The position numbers and the translations under genes were made by a program. The notes under the pieces are model-generated. The model searched no databases, was not told the DNA's origin, and saw nothing but the letters and a program-made list of their open reading frames with translations. Source: a virus. Taken from it: DNA of 64,000 bases. The stretch covers positions 1-64,000 of IMG/VR virus record IMGVR_UViG_3300042389_001027; one strand, written 5' to 3'. Shown piece by piece: positions 41,585 through 50,538 of the stretch (positions are counted from its first letter, which is position 1; the number at the start of each line of letters is the position of its first letter).

Positions 41585-43087
41585 ATGCCCGGTGTACAGA
41601 TTACAACCGCAGTACGTACAGGACCAGCAGTAACTGGAGTTGCGCCAGATTCAACATTCTTTGTTGTAGGTGAAACTGAGCGTGGAAAGCAGAATAACGC
41701 TGTCCTCGTTACCAGTCTTGATGAATACATCACTGAATTTGGTGGCTACGAAGCAGATAAGCACACCTATAACGCTGTGCGCATCTTCTTTGAAGAAGGT
41801 GGCGCAAACTGCTACGTCTCGCGTGCAGCAATGACCACGTGGGGTACTGCGACTGTCCTCGTTGAGGATGCAACCGAATCAACCGAAGGAATCACTGTCT
41901 CTGCTGCTGGAAGTGGCGAGTGGGGCAATGATGTTCAGGTAGTTGTTTCGTCTGGTTCTGGCGTCTTCAGCATTGAGGTTCAGTACGGTGCAGAAAACAC
42001 CGTTGTTGCCAGCAATTCAAACCTGACCACAATTGCTGAAGCGATTGAATGGTTTGAGAACAGCACCGCCGCAAAACGTTACGTTCAGGTGGCACTTGCC
42101 GCAGGAACCGACGACACCAATGCTCTTAGTGCAGGCACCTACCCGTTAAGTGGTGGAAGTGAGGCTGCAGCAGTCGCTGTTGCTGGAATTACTTCCGCTC
42201 TTGCTGCATTCACCGAAGAACTCGGTGGTGGGTGTGTTGCCGCACCAGGTTTTGCAACTGGTAGCGACACAAGCCTTTACGACGCACTAAAGACACATGC
42301 TGTCACGCAGAACCGTATTGCGTTGCTTTCTTTCGCAAAAGGCGCAAGCAAGAACGATGCTGTTTCAAACTCTGAATCATACGGAGCGTCAGACGACACT
42401 GGACACGAAAATGTTGCCATGTTCTTCCCATGGGTAACTTTCCCATCGGGTACTGGCGTCACACTCAGTGCATCCCCAGAAGCCTACGTCGCTGCGGTGC
42501 GCTCCAAGACCCATAACTCAACGGGTCCATGGAAGGCATACGCTGGCGTTGATTCAAACGCACGTTTCGTCACTGGTGTTGCTACGGCACTAAGTAAGAG
42601 CGATGGCGACGAACTTGACGCTGCTCGTGTCAACCCAGTTCGCATCATCTCTAATGATGTACGAATCTACGGAGCACGTTCACATGCTGGAACCGCCGCT
42701 GCCACGAGCGATGCTCGCGAATCGCAATGGCGCTTCATCACTGCTCGCGAAACAATCAACTACGTGGTTAATCAGGCGAACATCGCACTTGAGCCGCTCG
42801 TATTCTCAACAATTGACGGTCGCAAGACAATCTATGCCGACATCACTGCCGCATTGCAGTCAGTTCTTGAGCCAGTACGTATCGCTGGAGGTCTGTACGA
42901 AGGGTTTTCGCCAACTGGCAAGCGCCTTGACTACGGATACACCATCAAGGTTGACGACACCCTGAACCCCGCAAGCCAACTGGAAAGTGGTCTTGTTAAG
43001 GCTCAGGTTGGCATACGTGTCTCCAGTATCGGCGACAAGATTAACGTCAACATCATCAAGTCAAACCTGACAACTGCTCTGGTATAA
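41585..43087 (+). CDS. Tail sheath protein
   Basis: 500 residues. MPGVQITTAVRTGPAVTGVA at the start, the VGETERGKQN surface loop, and a well-conserved C-terminal region (ARVNPVRII, VRIYGARS, WRFITARETINYVVNQANIA, LEPLVFSTIDGRKT, YGYTIKVDDTLNP) are typical of contractile sheath proteins. Its presence fixes the myovirus morphotype. Strong GGAGG ribosome site, as expected for a highly expressed protein; tube gene follows 10 nt later. Confidence 0.95.
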   Translation: MPGVQITTAVRTGPAVTGVAPDSTFFVVGETERGKQNNAVLVTSLDEYITEFGGYEADKHTYNAVRIFFEEGGANCYVSRAAMTTWGTATVLVEDATESTEGITVSAAGSGEWGNDVQVVVSSGSGVFSIEVQYGAENTVVASNSNLTTIAEAIEWFENSTAAKRYVQVALAAGTDDTNALSAGTYPLSGGSEAAAVAVAGITSALAAFTEELGGGCVAAPGFATGSDTSLYDALKTHAVTQNRIALLSFAKGASKNDAVSNSESYGASDDTGHENVAMFFPWVTFPSGTGVTLSASPEAYVAAVRSKTHNSTGPWKAYAGVDSNARFVTGVATALSKSDGDELDAARVNPVRIISNDVRIYGARSHAGTAAATSDARESQWRFITARETINYVVNQANIALEPLVFSTIDGRKTIYADITAALQSVLEPVRIAGGLYEGFSPTGKRLDYGYTIKVDDTLNPASQLESGLVKAQVGIRVSSIGDKINVNIIKSNLTTALV

Positions 43088-43097
43088 CGGAGGAACA

Positions 43098-43565
43098 ATG
43101 CCTGATTCAATGCGTAAACTCGCAGCACAACGCCAGATTGTGGCGAAGATTGCCCCTAGTGTTCCCAACACTGGGCAACTTTTCCCCGACTACTTTACGC
43201 AGGTATCGGGCGGAGAAATCTCTGCCTCTGTGGAAAAGGTCTATCACGGCAAGTCGCTGTTCCCCGAGACACTTTGTGCTCCAGCGGAAATTGGTGACAT
43301 CACCGTAACTGGCTATGTCTCGTACGACAGTACGTTCCTTGCCAAACTGCAGGATTTGCGTCAACTTGTTGGTCGTATCTATTACGATATTACTGTTCAA
43401 GTATTTGACTGTGACCTAAATGTCCCTGGTGCTGACCGTTTCTATTCCAAGGCTCTCCTTGTGGGTTTGAGCGAAGGCGAAGGTGACGCCTCTTCGGGCA
43501 CCCCAGCGACATTCGCGCTTACGTTCAGTATCTCCACCGTTTCTGTCCCCGCAACTACTGCGTGA
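43098..43565 (+). CDS. Tail tube protein
   Basis: 155 residues. Size, beta-rich composition and place directly after the sheath identify the inner tube. FPDYFTQVSGGEISASVEKV, DITVTGYVSYDSTF and the C-terminal ATFALTFSISTVSVP resemble T4 gp19-like tube proteins. GGAGGAACA precedes the ATG. Polymerises under control of tape measure and tail terminator. Confidence 0.9.
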   Translation: MPDSMRKLAAQRQIVAKIAPSVPNTGQLFPDYFTQVSGGEISASVEKVYHGKSLFPETLCAPAEIGDITVTGYVSYDSTFLAKLQDLRQLVGRIYYDITVQVFDCDLNVPGADRFYSKALLVGLSEGEGDASSGTPATFALTFSISTVSVPATTA

Positions 43566-43618
43566 TTTTCATAGCGAGTTACACACACTCGTAACCATCA
43601 TCGTGCTAGTCTCGCTGC

Positions 43619-44134
43619 ATGGAAGAAACCTCATACAACCTCGTTAGCAATCTGTCGGACGACTCTGCTTCTGACCCGTCAAACAACGTGCTGTCTGCGT
43701 TGAAGGCTGTCATTAGCAAGAGTGTTAAACGACCAGATGTATTCATTGAAGTTCCAGAGCGACAGGGTGTAACCATCCGTGTCTCGCCGAACATCACGCA
43801 GAATCAGTTGAAGGCATGGCGCAAGAACGCTGGTGATGAAACCAAGGCGGGCATGGATACCGTCAAGTTTGCTTGTGCCGTTATTGGTCACTGCACTACT
43901 GGTATCAGTATGAATGGTGAAATCGTCACTGATGACAGCGGAATCGTGTTGACGTTCGCGTCACCTGAGATTTTGGCTATGACCAACACTCAGCGTCCAC
44001 TGCCAGATTGCGTAAAAGCATTTTTTGGTATTGAACCACACATTGAGGCTGCTGCTGTCGCCATTATGGAAGCGGCAGGATACGGGGATACGGTGGAAAC
44101 CGAGGACCCTACGAAGACGTCCTCTACGAACTAG
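43619..44134 (+). CDS. Tail assembly chaperone (gpG-like)
   Basis: 171 residues, located between tube and tape measure, the usual place for tail chaperones that coat the tape measure before tube polymerisation. Acidic/Ser-rich N terminus, a central beta region (VTIRVSPNITQNQLKAWRKN) and a helical C terminus. The reading frame of a second chaperone domain overlaps its end in the -1 frame. Confidence 0.82.
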   Translation: MEETSYNLVSNLSDDSASDPSNNVLSALKAVISKSVKRPDVFIEVPERQGVTIRVSPNITQNQLKAWRKNAGDETKAGMDTVKFACAVIGHCTTGISMNGEIVTDDSGIVLTFASPEILAMTNTQRPLPDCVKAFFGIEPHIEAAAVAIMEAAGYGDTVETEDPTKTSSTN

Positions 44135-44313
44135 AAGAGGACGTCCGCGTCATCAATGCGGCTCGCCTAGGTGAGTTGTTCGGTACAGACCCAATTGCCT
44201 TGCTAAACTGCTCTGAGGAAGAGTGGTTGATTAGATTCGCCTGTGCTAAAGTTATAGAGAAAGACCGTGAGCGACAGGCTAAAGAGTCTGAAAGAACTCG
44301 GGGTAAATTCTAA
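44035..44313 (+). CDS. -1-frame extension of the tail assembly chaperone (gpGT-like)
   Basis: The frame one base back from gpG is open from 44035 to the stop at 44311-44313 and encodes a convincing protein: YEDVLYELEEDVRVINAARL, then ELFGTDPIALLNCSEEEWLI and a charged tail ending RTRGKF. No start codon with a ribosome site is seen, so it is probably reached by a -1 frameshift in 44035-44134. The site is not a canonical X-XXY-YYZ heptamer; GGGGAT (44084-44089) and CCCT (44107-44110) are candidates. The true product would be 43619 to 44313 in two frames. Confidence 0.72.
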
Positions 44314-44337
44314 GCAGTTTTCTCTTTTGGGGTTCGC

Positions 44338-47300
44338 ATGGCTGAGCAAGTCACCATTAAAATTAATATAAAGGCTGACACTGCTGTAATAGAACGTGTC
44401 AGGGCTCAACTTAAATCCCTTTGTCGTGAAGCAGATGACTGTAGCGATACTTTTGATAAGTATTCTAAGAAACTTAATGAGACCAGTAGGTCTCAGAAAA
44501 AACTCACACAAACTACTGATGAGAACTCTTCAGCGATAAAACGGCTTTCTGGCGCTACCCGTCGGGCAGGGAACGACGGCGGCAAGTTCGGCAAGAGCAT
44601 GGGGATGCTGTCCAAGATTGCATCAGGTTTTGGGAAAATCCTCATGGGAGTGATTAAGTTCGGGATTAAATATCTTGCTATTGAATTGGCTCTTGCGGCA
44701 GCAGTCATTGCTTCGTCCGTACTTTGGTTCAAAACCGCCAGCATCGCCGCAAAAGGCTATCAAATGGCTGTTGCAGGCGCTGGCTACGCATTAACAGCGC
44801 TTGCTGCGGCTGGGTCGGCATTTCTTGCAGCACAGGAACAGTTTGCCTCCGTTCAGTTTGCCCCCATGTTCACCGAAGGATTAGTGAACAGTACCGACAA
44901 GTTTGAATCAGCAAGTCTTGCAATGAAGTCATTTGTCAACGATTCCTCAATGGCAGTTTTTGGCACCAAAGCATTATCGGGTGCGTTTGCTGAAATGGCA
45001 AAAAACTTGGACGGTCAGAAACTTGGTGAAGCCACCGCAGCCATGAGGCAAATGGGGAATGTTGCCGCTGGAATGGGTGGGGATATCAGCAAGAACTTTG
45101 GCGACGTATCTGGATTCGTCACCTCCTTCATGAAGGAAGGAAAACTCACAGACAAAGTCAAGAAACAAGGAGAAGAACTCAGTCCAATATTTAAAAAAGT
45201 CATGGAAGAGCAAATCAAGGCTGGCAACACGACCTACGAGAAGTTCATGGCGACGGTTGGAGAAAACCAGACATTCAAGGACGCGTACGGCGGGCAATTA
45301 AGTGCTCTCAATGACACCGTCATAGGTCGCTTCAAGGCTGCTATCACGGATATCAAGAAGAGTTTTACATCTATGGGTGCGCCAATGCTCGGTCCGCTCA
45401 CTAAGGCTATCGGTAAAATTAAAAATCTTATTTTGGCACTTTTGATTCGTGTCCGTGGAAGTGTTGAGGAGGTTGGTTCAGGAAGCCTTCTTGATGGATT
45501 AGTTAAAGGCATAGAAAAACTAACTCTTCTTATGGGTCGGATGATGACATCTGACCTAGGTAAGGCTGGGGATGCTGTTGACAAGATTAAAAACGGATGG
45601 AAGTCAGTTCTTAGGGTTTTTGAAAGAATTTCTGACTATTTGCGTCCGTTGCAGGAAGCAGCAAGGGTTCTCTTTGATGCCCTGAAACCAATCTTTAGTG
45701 CTCTGTTCGGAAACCTTGATAGTTCAATTAAGGGCTTATCGGACACCTTAGTGAAAAACAAAGACAGGTTTATTGAGTTCACCACGTCTATCGGTAACTT
45801 CATTAAGCAGTTCGGCGCATTTGGCATGATGCTAAAAGATGCTTTTGTGTCTGCCATGCCGATATTTTCTAAAATTCTAGATATTTTTTCGTTAGTACTG
45901 AAGGCTGTTACTGGAATCGGCAAAGCCATCACAGCACTTACTGGTCCTTTGGGTTCCTTCGCCATGATTGTCGGTGGCATTTTTGGTGCAAAAATGTTGA
46001 AAGGCGCTGGAGGACTTAAAGGTCTTTTGACTGGCAAGGGTGGCGGCAAAGGAGTGATGGGGGCAGTCGGTGGCGCAGTCGGAACCAATACGGCAACGAT
46101 GAATGTTAATGCTGGTGTTGTGAATGTTATGGGAGGTGCTGCAGGAGCAGCAGGTGGCGTTTTAGACGCCGCTACTGGCGGAGGCAAAGGTAAGGCTGGC
46201 AGGTTTGGCAAAATAGGGGCAAAGTTCAGCAAAATTGGTACCGCTATTAAAGGTGCGAGCAAGTTGAAAGTTGCTGGCGGTGCCGCCGTATTGGCTGCTG
46301 GCGCTTATGGGGCTAACAAAATTGGCGAGTTTGCAGGTAGTAAATTTAAAGACGACTCAATCGCATCAAAGTCTGGCGGAGCGCTTACTGGTGCAGCAGG
46401 CGGAGCGGCGATTGGTGCAGCGGTCGGGTCAGTAGTGCCAGTCGTTGGTACTGCTATGGGCGCTGTTGTTGGGGGAATTATTGGCGGTGTCAGCGGCTGG
46501 TTCTCGGCAGGAAAGAATAAGAAAAAAGCCAACGAAGCAGCAAAGAATATGGTTGCTTCTTACACGAGTGCAGTGGACGAGGCTTTCGCTAACGGTGATG
46601 TTGAGGGTCTATTAGCGTTGAAAGCAGGGATGATAGACGAAATCGCGGCTTCTGCTGCTGGAGATATAGATGTCTACAACAAGAAAATTGCAGAACTACA
46701 ACCCGAACTTGACAAAATCAATAAGCGCATAGACACGTTCGCTTCAAACGCCGAGCAAATGGGCAAATATCTTGATATTGATGGCGACAAGATGAACGAA
46801 CTGACCGAAAAGTTTGGTTTCCAATTCCAAACTCGCTTCATTAGCATTTTTGAAGTTATCGGTAGGGCAGGCGAAGAACTCGGCATTGACCTCGCCACGT
46901 TCTTTAAGGATGTCCTTGGGGAAATTCATCAGGTACAAAACTCTATGATTTTGGATTTAATGGATAGCCCAGCAAAAATTGCTGAACTTGGCAAGGAACT
47001 TGATGCTTCGCAAGCCGCTTATATGAGTGGCGATACCACTGACGAAGCAAAAGACAAACTCATTAAAGACCAATATGCGTACGCCCTAGAACAAACTGGT
47101 GGCGATGCGATGAAGGCTCTCGCCCTTACCGAGAGTAGATTCCGTGAAGGGAATGCAGTGGGGGGTGCCTTTGAGGGCAAGGGTATGGCGCTCATTGAGC
47201 GTATGGGTGCGGGCGGAATGGGTCTACTTGGTGACAGTACGGAAAGTAAACAGAATCTAGTAAATATTGCTAGAGAATCTGGTTCGGTAACTCTTGGCGC

Positions 47301-47811
47301 ATCACAGATTGCTGGCATGTCTGGAATTGACCAAAAAACAGCAGAAAACATGATGCTAAACCAGATTGCTACGGGCGGTATTGATGCATTTACTATGCAG
47401 CAAGAGTTGCTGAAGAGTGTGGCTTTGACCACAGCAGGACAGAAGGGCGGCATATCTCAAGAAGACTTCCTGCTCGGCATGAGTGGGGGAATTGAGCAAC
47501 TTACAGCAATGGCGACCAAGGCGTTTGAGTTACAGTCATACAGTGACCCAACCTACGGAGGTGGTGGAGTGATGATGGCGCCGCCTGTAGCCGCTGGTGG
47601 TATCTCAACAGGTACTGCCACCCTTCAGCCTATTACTAGTACGCAGAACATTCAGGTTGGGGAAACGAAGATTACTGTTAGTGGCATTCTTAGCCCATCT
47701 GACGCGCAAAAAATTGCGAACGCTGTCGCTGGCGTACAGGGGAATTGGTTTGAACGTGTCGGTGTCGGTGTTGGCGCTTATGCTGGCAAGCAATTGCCAA
47801 CAGGTCCGTAG
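44338..47811 (+). CDS. Tail tape measure protein
   Basis: 1157 residues, the longest protein in the window, in the expected place after the tail chaperones. It has a coiled-coil N terminus, hydrophobic stretches near residues 90-160 (YLAIELALAAAVIASSVLWF) and a Gly/Ala-rich region near 690-730 (GGALTGAAGGAAIGAAVG), and long helical segments. It sets tail length and may cross the host membrane during injection. No muramidase or peptidase motif recognised. Confidence 0.93.
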   Translation: MAEQVTIKINIKADTAVIERVRAQLKSLCREADDCSDTFDKYSKKLNETSRSQKKLTQTTDENSSAIKRLSGATRRAGNDGGKFGKSMGMLSKIASGFGKILMGVIKFGIKYLAIELALAAAVIASSVLWFKTASIAAKGYQMAVAGAGYALTALAAAGSAFLAAQEQFASVQFAPMFTEGLVNSTDKFESASLAMKSFVNDSSMAVFGTKALSGAFAEMAKNLDGQKLGEATAAMRQMGNVAAGMGGDISKNFGDVSGFVTSFMKEGKLTDKVKKQGEELSPIFKKVMEEQIKAGNTTYEKFMATVGENQTFKDAYGGQLSALNDTVIGRFKAAITDIKKSFTSMGAPMLGPLTKAIGKIKNLILALLIRVRGSVEEVGSGSLLDGLVKGIEKLTLLMGRMMTSDLGKAGDAVDKIKNGWKSVLRVFERISDYLRPLQEAARVLFDALKPIFSALFGNLDSSIKGLSDTLVKNKDRFIEFTTSIGNFIKQFGAFGMMLKDAFVSAMPIFSKILDIFSLVLKAVTGIGKAITALTGPLGSFAMIVGGIFGAKMLKGAGGLKGLLTGKGGGKGVMGAVGGAVGTNTATMNVNAGVVNVMGGAAGAAGGVLDAATGGGKGKAGRFGKIGAKFSKIGTAIKGASKLKVAGGAAVLAAGAYGANKIGEFAGSKFKDDSIASKSGGALTGAAGGAAIGAAVGSVVPVVGTAMGAVVGGIIGGVSGWFSAGKNKKKANEAAKNMVASYTSAVDEAFANGDVEGLLALKAGMIDEIAASAAGDIDVYNKKIAELQPELDKINKRIDTFASNAEQMGKYLDIDGDKMNELTEKFGFQFQTRFISIFEVIGRAGEELGIDLATFFKDVLGEIHQVQNSMILDLMDSPAKIAELGKELDASQAAYMSGDTTDEAKDKLIKDQYAYALEQTGGDAMKALALTESRFREGNAVGGAFEGKGMALIERMGAGGMGLLGDSTESKQNLVNIARESGSVTLGASQIAGMSGIDQKTAENMMLNQIATGGIDAFTMQQELLKSVALTTAGQKGGISQEDFLLGMSGGIEQLTAMATKAFELQSYSDPTYGGGGVMMAPPVAAGGISTGTATLQPITSTQNIQVGETKITVSGILSPSDAQKIANAVAGVQGNWFERVGVGVGAYAGKQLPTGP

Positions 47812-47821
47812 GTAGGAGATT

Positions 47822-48619
47822 ATGGCAACTATTGATAACCTTAATCACGCAGGGCGAGTCTACGCAAAACCCAAACGTGCCGCTTCTGGCACGAACGTCG
47901 TCAAGATTCAACGCTCCAATGTTTCTCGCGTAATCACATTTGACAACCAAGAACCTCAAGCATTCATGCGTCTTTTGCCTGTCCAGTCAGACGATACGGT
48001 TTATGAGTTTCATTTTCCGTACTCACCTGTCAACATTTCGTACAGTGGTCTATCTAATGAGATAGCCGAAATTGATAGACCTGGTGCTACCGCAATTCTT
48101 GCCTATAAAAAACATCAATTGCTAAAAGCATCGTTTGATTTTATTCTAGCCGTACCTTTTGATGGTATTAAAACTTCAATAGATACTGACATTGCGATAT
48201 TGCGCAAAATGGCAGAACACACAACACGACCCGTGCGAGTATTCAATCTAGATAAGATGTTTGAGAGGACAGCACGACGTCGTTACCAGCCTGCAAACAC
48301 GCGGCACAGGTCGTATGTTACAAAGTTTCGTATCGCCGAACTTTCTATTTCAAGCGTGAAACGCAACGCCTCTGGAGGTATCACTCAAGCGGATTGCAGT
48401 ATCACACTTATTGAAGATGTCAATCCAAAAATTGACGTTGCGTTGATTCCTAAATTTGTACCGCCGCCAACAATTCCAAAGAAGCCGACCACACCAAAAA
48501 CTACAACGCCAAAATCATTGCCAAAGGCATCAACCACAACAGAGACTGCCGCTAAACAAAATCTTGCTTGGGCACCTAAAAAATTGTCACCTGCGGACAT
48601 TAGGCGACTCGCAAGATAA
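47822..48619 (+). CDS. Baseplate/tail-tube initiator-like protein
   Basis: 265 residues. Beta-rich body (VYEFHFPYSPVNISYSGLSN; FRIAELSISSVKRNASGGIT) followed by a Pro/Thr/Lys-rich tail. Located between tape measure and hub, where XkdP- or gp53-like proteins link tube and hub. AGGAG 3 nt before the ATG. No LysM motif is obvious in the tail. Function inferred from order and fold character. Confidence 0.72.
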   Translation: MATIDNLNHAGRVYAKPKRAASGTNVVKIQRSNVSRVITFDNQEPQAFMRLLPVQSDDTVYEFHFPYSPVNISYSGLSNEIAEIDRPGATAILAYKKHQLLKASFDFILAVPFDGIKTSIDTDIAILRKMAEHTTRPVRVFNLDKMFERTARRRYQPANTRHRSYVTKFRIAELSISSVKRNASGGITQADCSITLIEDVNPKIDVALIPKFVPPPTIPKKPTTPKTTTPKSLPKASTTTETAAKQNLAWAPKKLSPADIRRLAR

Positions 48620-48628
48620 ATAACGACC

Positions 48629-49912
48629 ATGATTGATTCCACTGTATTTCGTCCCGTAGGCGCTCCTCCGCCTGGTTACCCCTATGCGCAAGCAATACTG
48701 GAATACGGCAATATAAATATGCTGAATCGCCCAAGAGTGGTGAACACAGATGGCAGTATCTCAACTGTAAGGTCAATCAGTTTTAGTATACGTAACACTG
48801 ATGGCGGTCGTAATAGAATACTTCACATTTTAATCCCTACTGTTCATGATGATGGCTATATCATGACTGATGAGAGGGCTATTAAACTTTTTAAAAAAAC
48901 AGAAAATCATTTAGGTATATTCGCCACAAAAAAAGATATCAACCGCTACGCCGTCATGTTGCATGATATGGAGCAGGCTCGTATAAATGGCGAAGAATAT
49001 GAGCAGCCATTTTCCAGCCCTGACCAAACCGCCATTTATGATGCAATAACATCTTTTCGTGTCAGTTATGGCTTATCTGCGGGGGCTGAAATAAGTGTTG
49101 ATTTTGCTGACTTTCAAGGAAATATGTTTAAAAACAACTATTTTCAAATTGGGCAACAGTATTTTTATCGTAACGCACCTTTCCAGATGGCATCAGTTGA
49201 AGTTGGACAAGGTGAAGGCGAGCACTGGAATGTGCGATGTAAGTTGCGCACATGGCAGCAGCAGCAAATGAAAGAAGATTTACACCCTGAAGTTTTAAAG
49301 TCCGCTAATGGTTTTGAGTTTGCACAAAAAGTCGCTCAAAATTACGGTTTGGGGTTTGTGGGGGAGGAAGTCAAGGGCAAGCAACAGCAGATAAAAGTTA
49401 AAGCCAAAAATAACAAGGAAAGCGTATGGGATGTTCTGCAACGTGCCGCAGGGGATAACCAATACTATTGTTTTATTGCTGATGGTAATTTATTTTTCTG
49501 CAGCCCAAAGTTTTTGTTGGGCAATTGGGGAATTGACGAGGTTCCTATTTTCGGGAAAATGTTCAAATACATCCCAATCATTTACCCAACACCAGAAACT
49601 GAAAAACGGTTTTTAGTTATGGGTTTGCCTGAAATGAAATCATCATTTGATTCTCCCAAGGAAGGGGAGGGAAGCGCCCAGTTGTGGCGCGACAATGCAA
49701 CACAGATACGCGCGGGGATGACCGTGTTTGTCAAAAACATGGGGGCGTATGATGGTGGCTATATCATTAGTTCTGTTGAGTATGCCGAGGGTGAGCCAGA
49801 ACCTGTTTCTATTAGTTTTTCAACAGTTGAAAAACTTGCACCAGAAGACCAGAAAAAAGTTGATGAAAAGGTTTCGGAAATAACAGTTATTAGTGGGAGC
49901 GGTGGAAAATAA
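48629..49912 (+). CDS. Baseplate hub protein (gpD-like) with an extra N-terminal domain
   Basis: 427 residues. The C-terminal two thirds fit a gpD/gp27-like hub (FEFAQKVAQNYGLGFVGEEV; VWDVLQRAAGDNQYYCFIAD; GNLFFCSPKFLLG). The first 110 residues are different: NRPRVVNTDGSISTVRSISF, ILIPTVHDDGYIMTDERAI and HLGIFATKKDINRYAVMLHD form a domain I recall from phage and bacterial proteins of unknown role, often attached to lytic or structural proteins. The hub would cap the tube and hold the spike. Confidence 0.78.
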   Translation: MIDSTVFRPVGAPPPGYPYAQAILEYGNINMLNRPRVVNTDGSISTVRSISFSIRNTDGGRNRILHILIPTVHDDGYIMTDERAIKLFKKTENHLGIFATKKDINRYAVMLHDMEQARINGEEYEQPFSSPDQTAIYDAITSFRVSYGLSAGAEISVDFADFQGNMFKNNYFQIGQQYFYRNAPFQMASVEVGQGEGEHWNVRCKLRTWQQQQMKEDLHPEVLKSANGFEFAQKVAQNYGLGFVGEEVKGKQQQIKVKAKNNKESVWDVLQRAAGDNQYYCFIADGNLFFCSPKFLLGNWGIDEVPIFGKMFKYIPIIYPTPETEKRFLVMGLPEMKSSFDSPKEGEGSAQLWRDNATQIRAGMTVFVKNMGAYDGGYIISSVEYAEGEPEPVSISFSTVEKLAPEDQKKVDEKVSEITVISGSGGK

Positions 49913-50197
49913 ATGTCTTACAACTATTTATCTGAACCAAGTTTTTATTCAAGCGGTAAAGACTTGGTGCCAGCAGGTATTCATCTTGGTATTGTTAAGA
50001 GCGCGAGTTCAGCAACAAAATCTGTCATGGTGCTTGTTCCTTCAATTAACGAAAATGACGTGATTGGTCCGTGCAGGATTGTTGTTCCCCTGACATCTGG
50101 GGCGACTGTTGTGATGCCTGCGGTAAATACAAAAGTTATTGTTGCATTCCTTGACGGCAGTTACGACCAAGGTGTTTGCCTTGGCAAACTGCAGTAG
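49913..50197 (+). CDS. Baseplate spike/OB-fold protein (gpV-like)
   Basis: 94 residues with the rhythm of a small beta-barrel (IHLGIVKSASSATKSVMVLV; NTKVIVAFLDGSYDQGVCLG), in the place of the gpV/gp5 OB-fold domain between hub and wedge. It lacks a long beta-helical spike tip. Begins one base after the hub stop. Call rests on order and fold character. Confidence 0.72.
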   Translation: MSYNYLSEPSFYSSGKDLVPAGIHLGIVKSASSATKSVMVLVPSINENDVIGPCRIVVPLTSGATVVMPAVNTKVIVAFLDGSYDQGVCLGKLQ

Positions 50198-50235
50198 GTA
50201 TACGGTTACGCCATGTTCTGTGGGAGAATAAGTTA

Positions 50236-50538
50236 ATGGATATGCTTTCCTTGCCGCTGACTTTTAGCAACGGCTCAGCAAAACTCTTCACCGAGGGTAC
50301 GGACGAGTACTACGCCGAACTTTTGTCAAGAATTATGCAAATAGAACCAGGGGAGTTCCCAATTTCCATTTTTTTTGGCGTCCCCGACCCAACCTTTAGC
50401 GGGCTCAATAAAGCGACACTTGCGGAACTTGCCTCCCAATATGTCCCCGAAGTTGAACTTACAGATATTGAAAGCATCATAAGTGAAGACAACTTAGGTG
50501 AAGAAACTCTTATGATTTACTTTGAGAGGGCAGAATGA
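50236..50538 (+). CDS. Baseplate wedge protein, gpW/gp25-like
   Basis: 100 residues from ATG 50236 with GGGAGAA upstream (a longer in-frame reading lacks support). The profile LPLTFSNGSAKLFTEGTDEY, then YYAELLSRIMQIEPGEFPI and the acidic C terminus fits the small gp25/gpW wedge protein that nucleates sheath assembly. Ends with a 4-nt overlap (ATGA) with the gpJ gene, as in P2- and Mu-like phages. Confidence 0.85.
   Translation: MDMLSLPLTFSNGSAKLFTEGTDEYYAELLSRIMQIEPGEFPISIFFGVPDPTFSGLNKATLAELASQYVPEVELTDIESIISEDNLGEETLMIYFERAE

Noticed and set aside
45636-46262. 208-codon Pro/Ala-rich minus-strand frame
   Set aside because: Antisense to the Gly/Ala-rich part of the tape measure gene.
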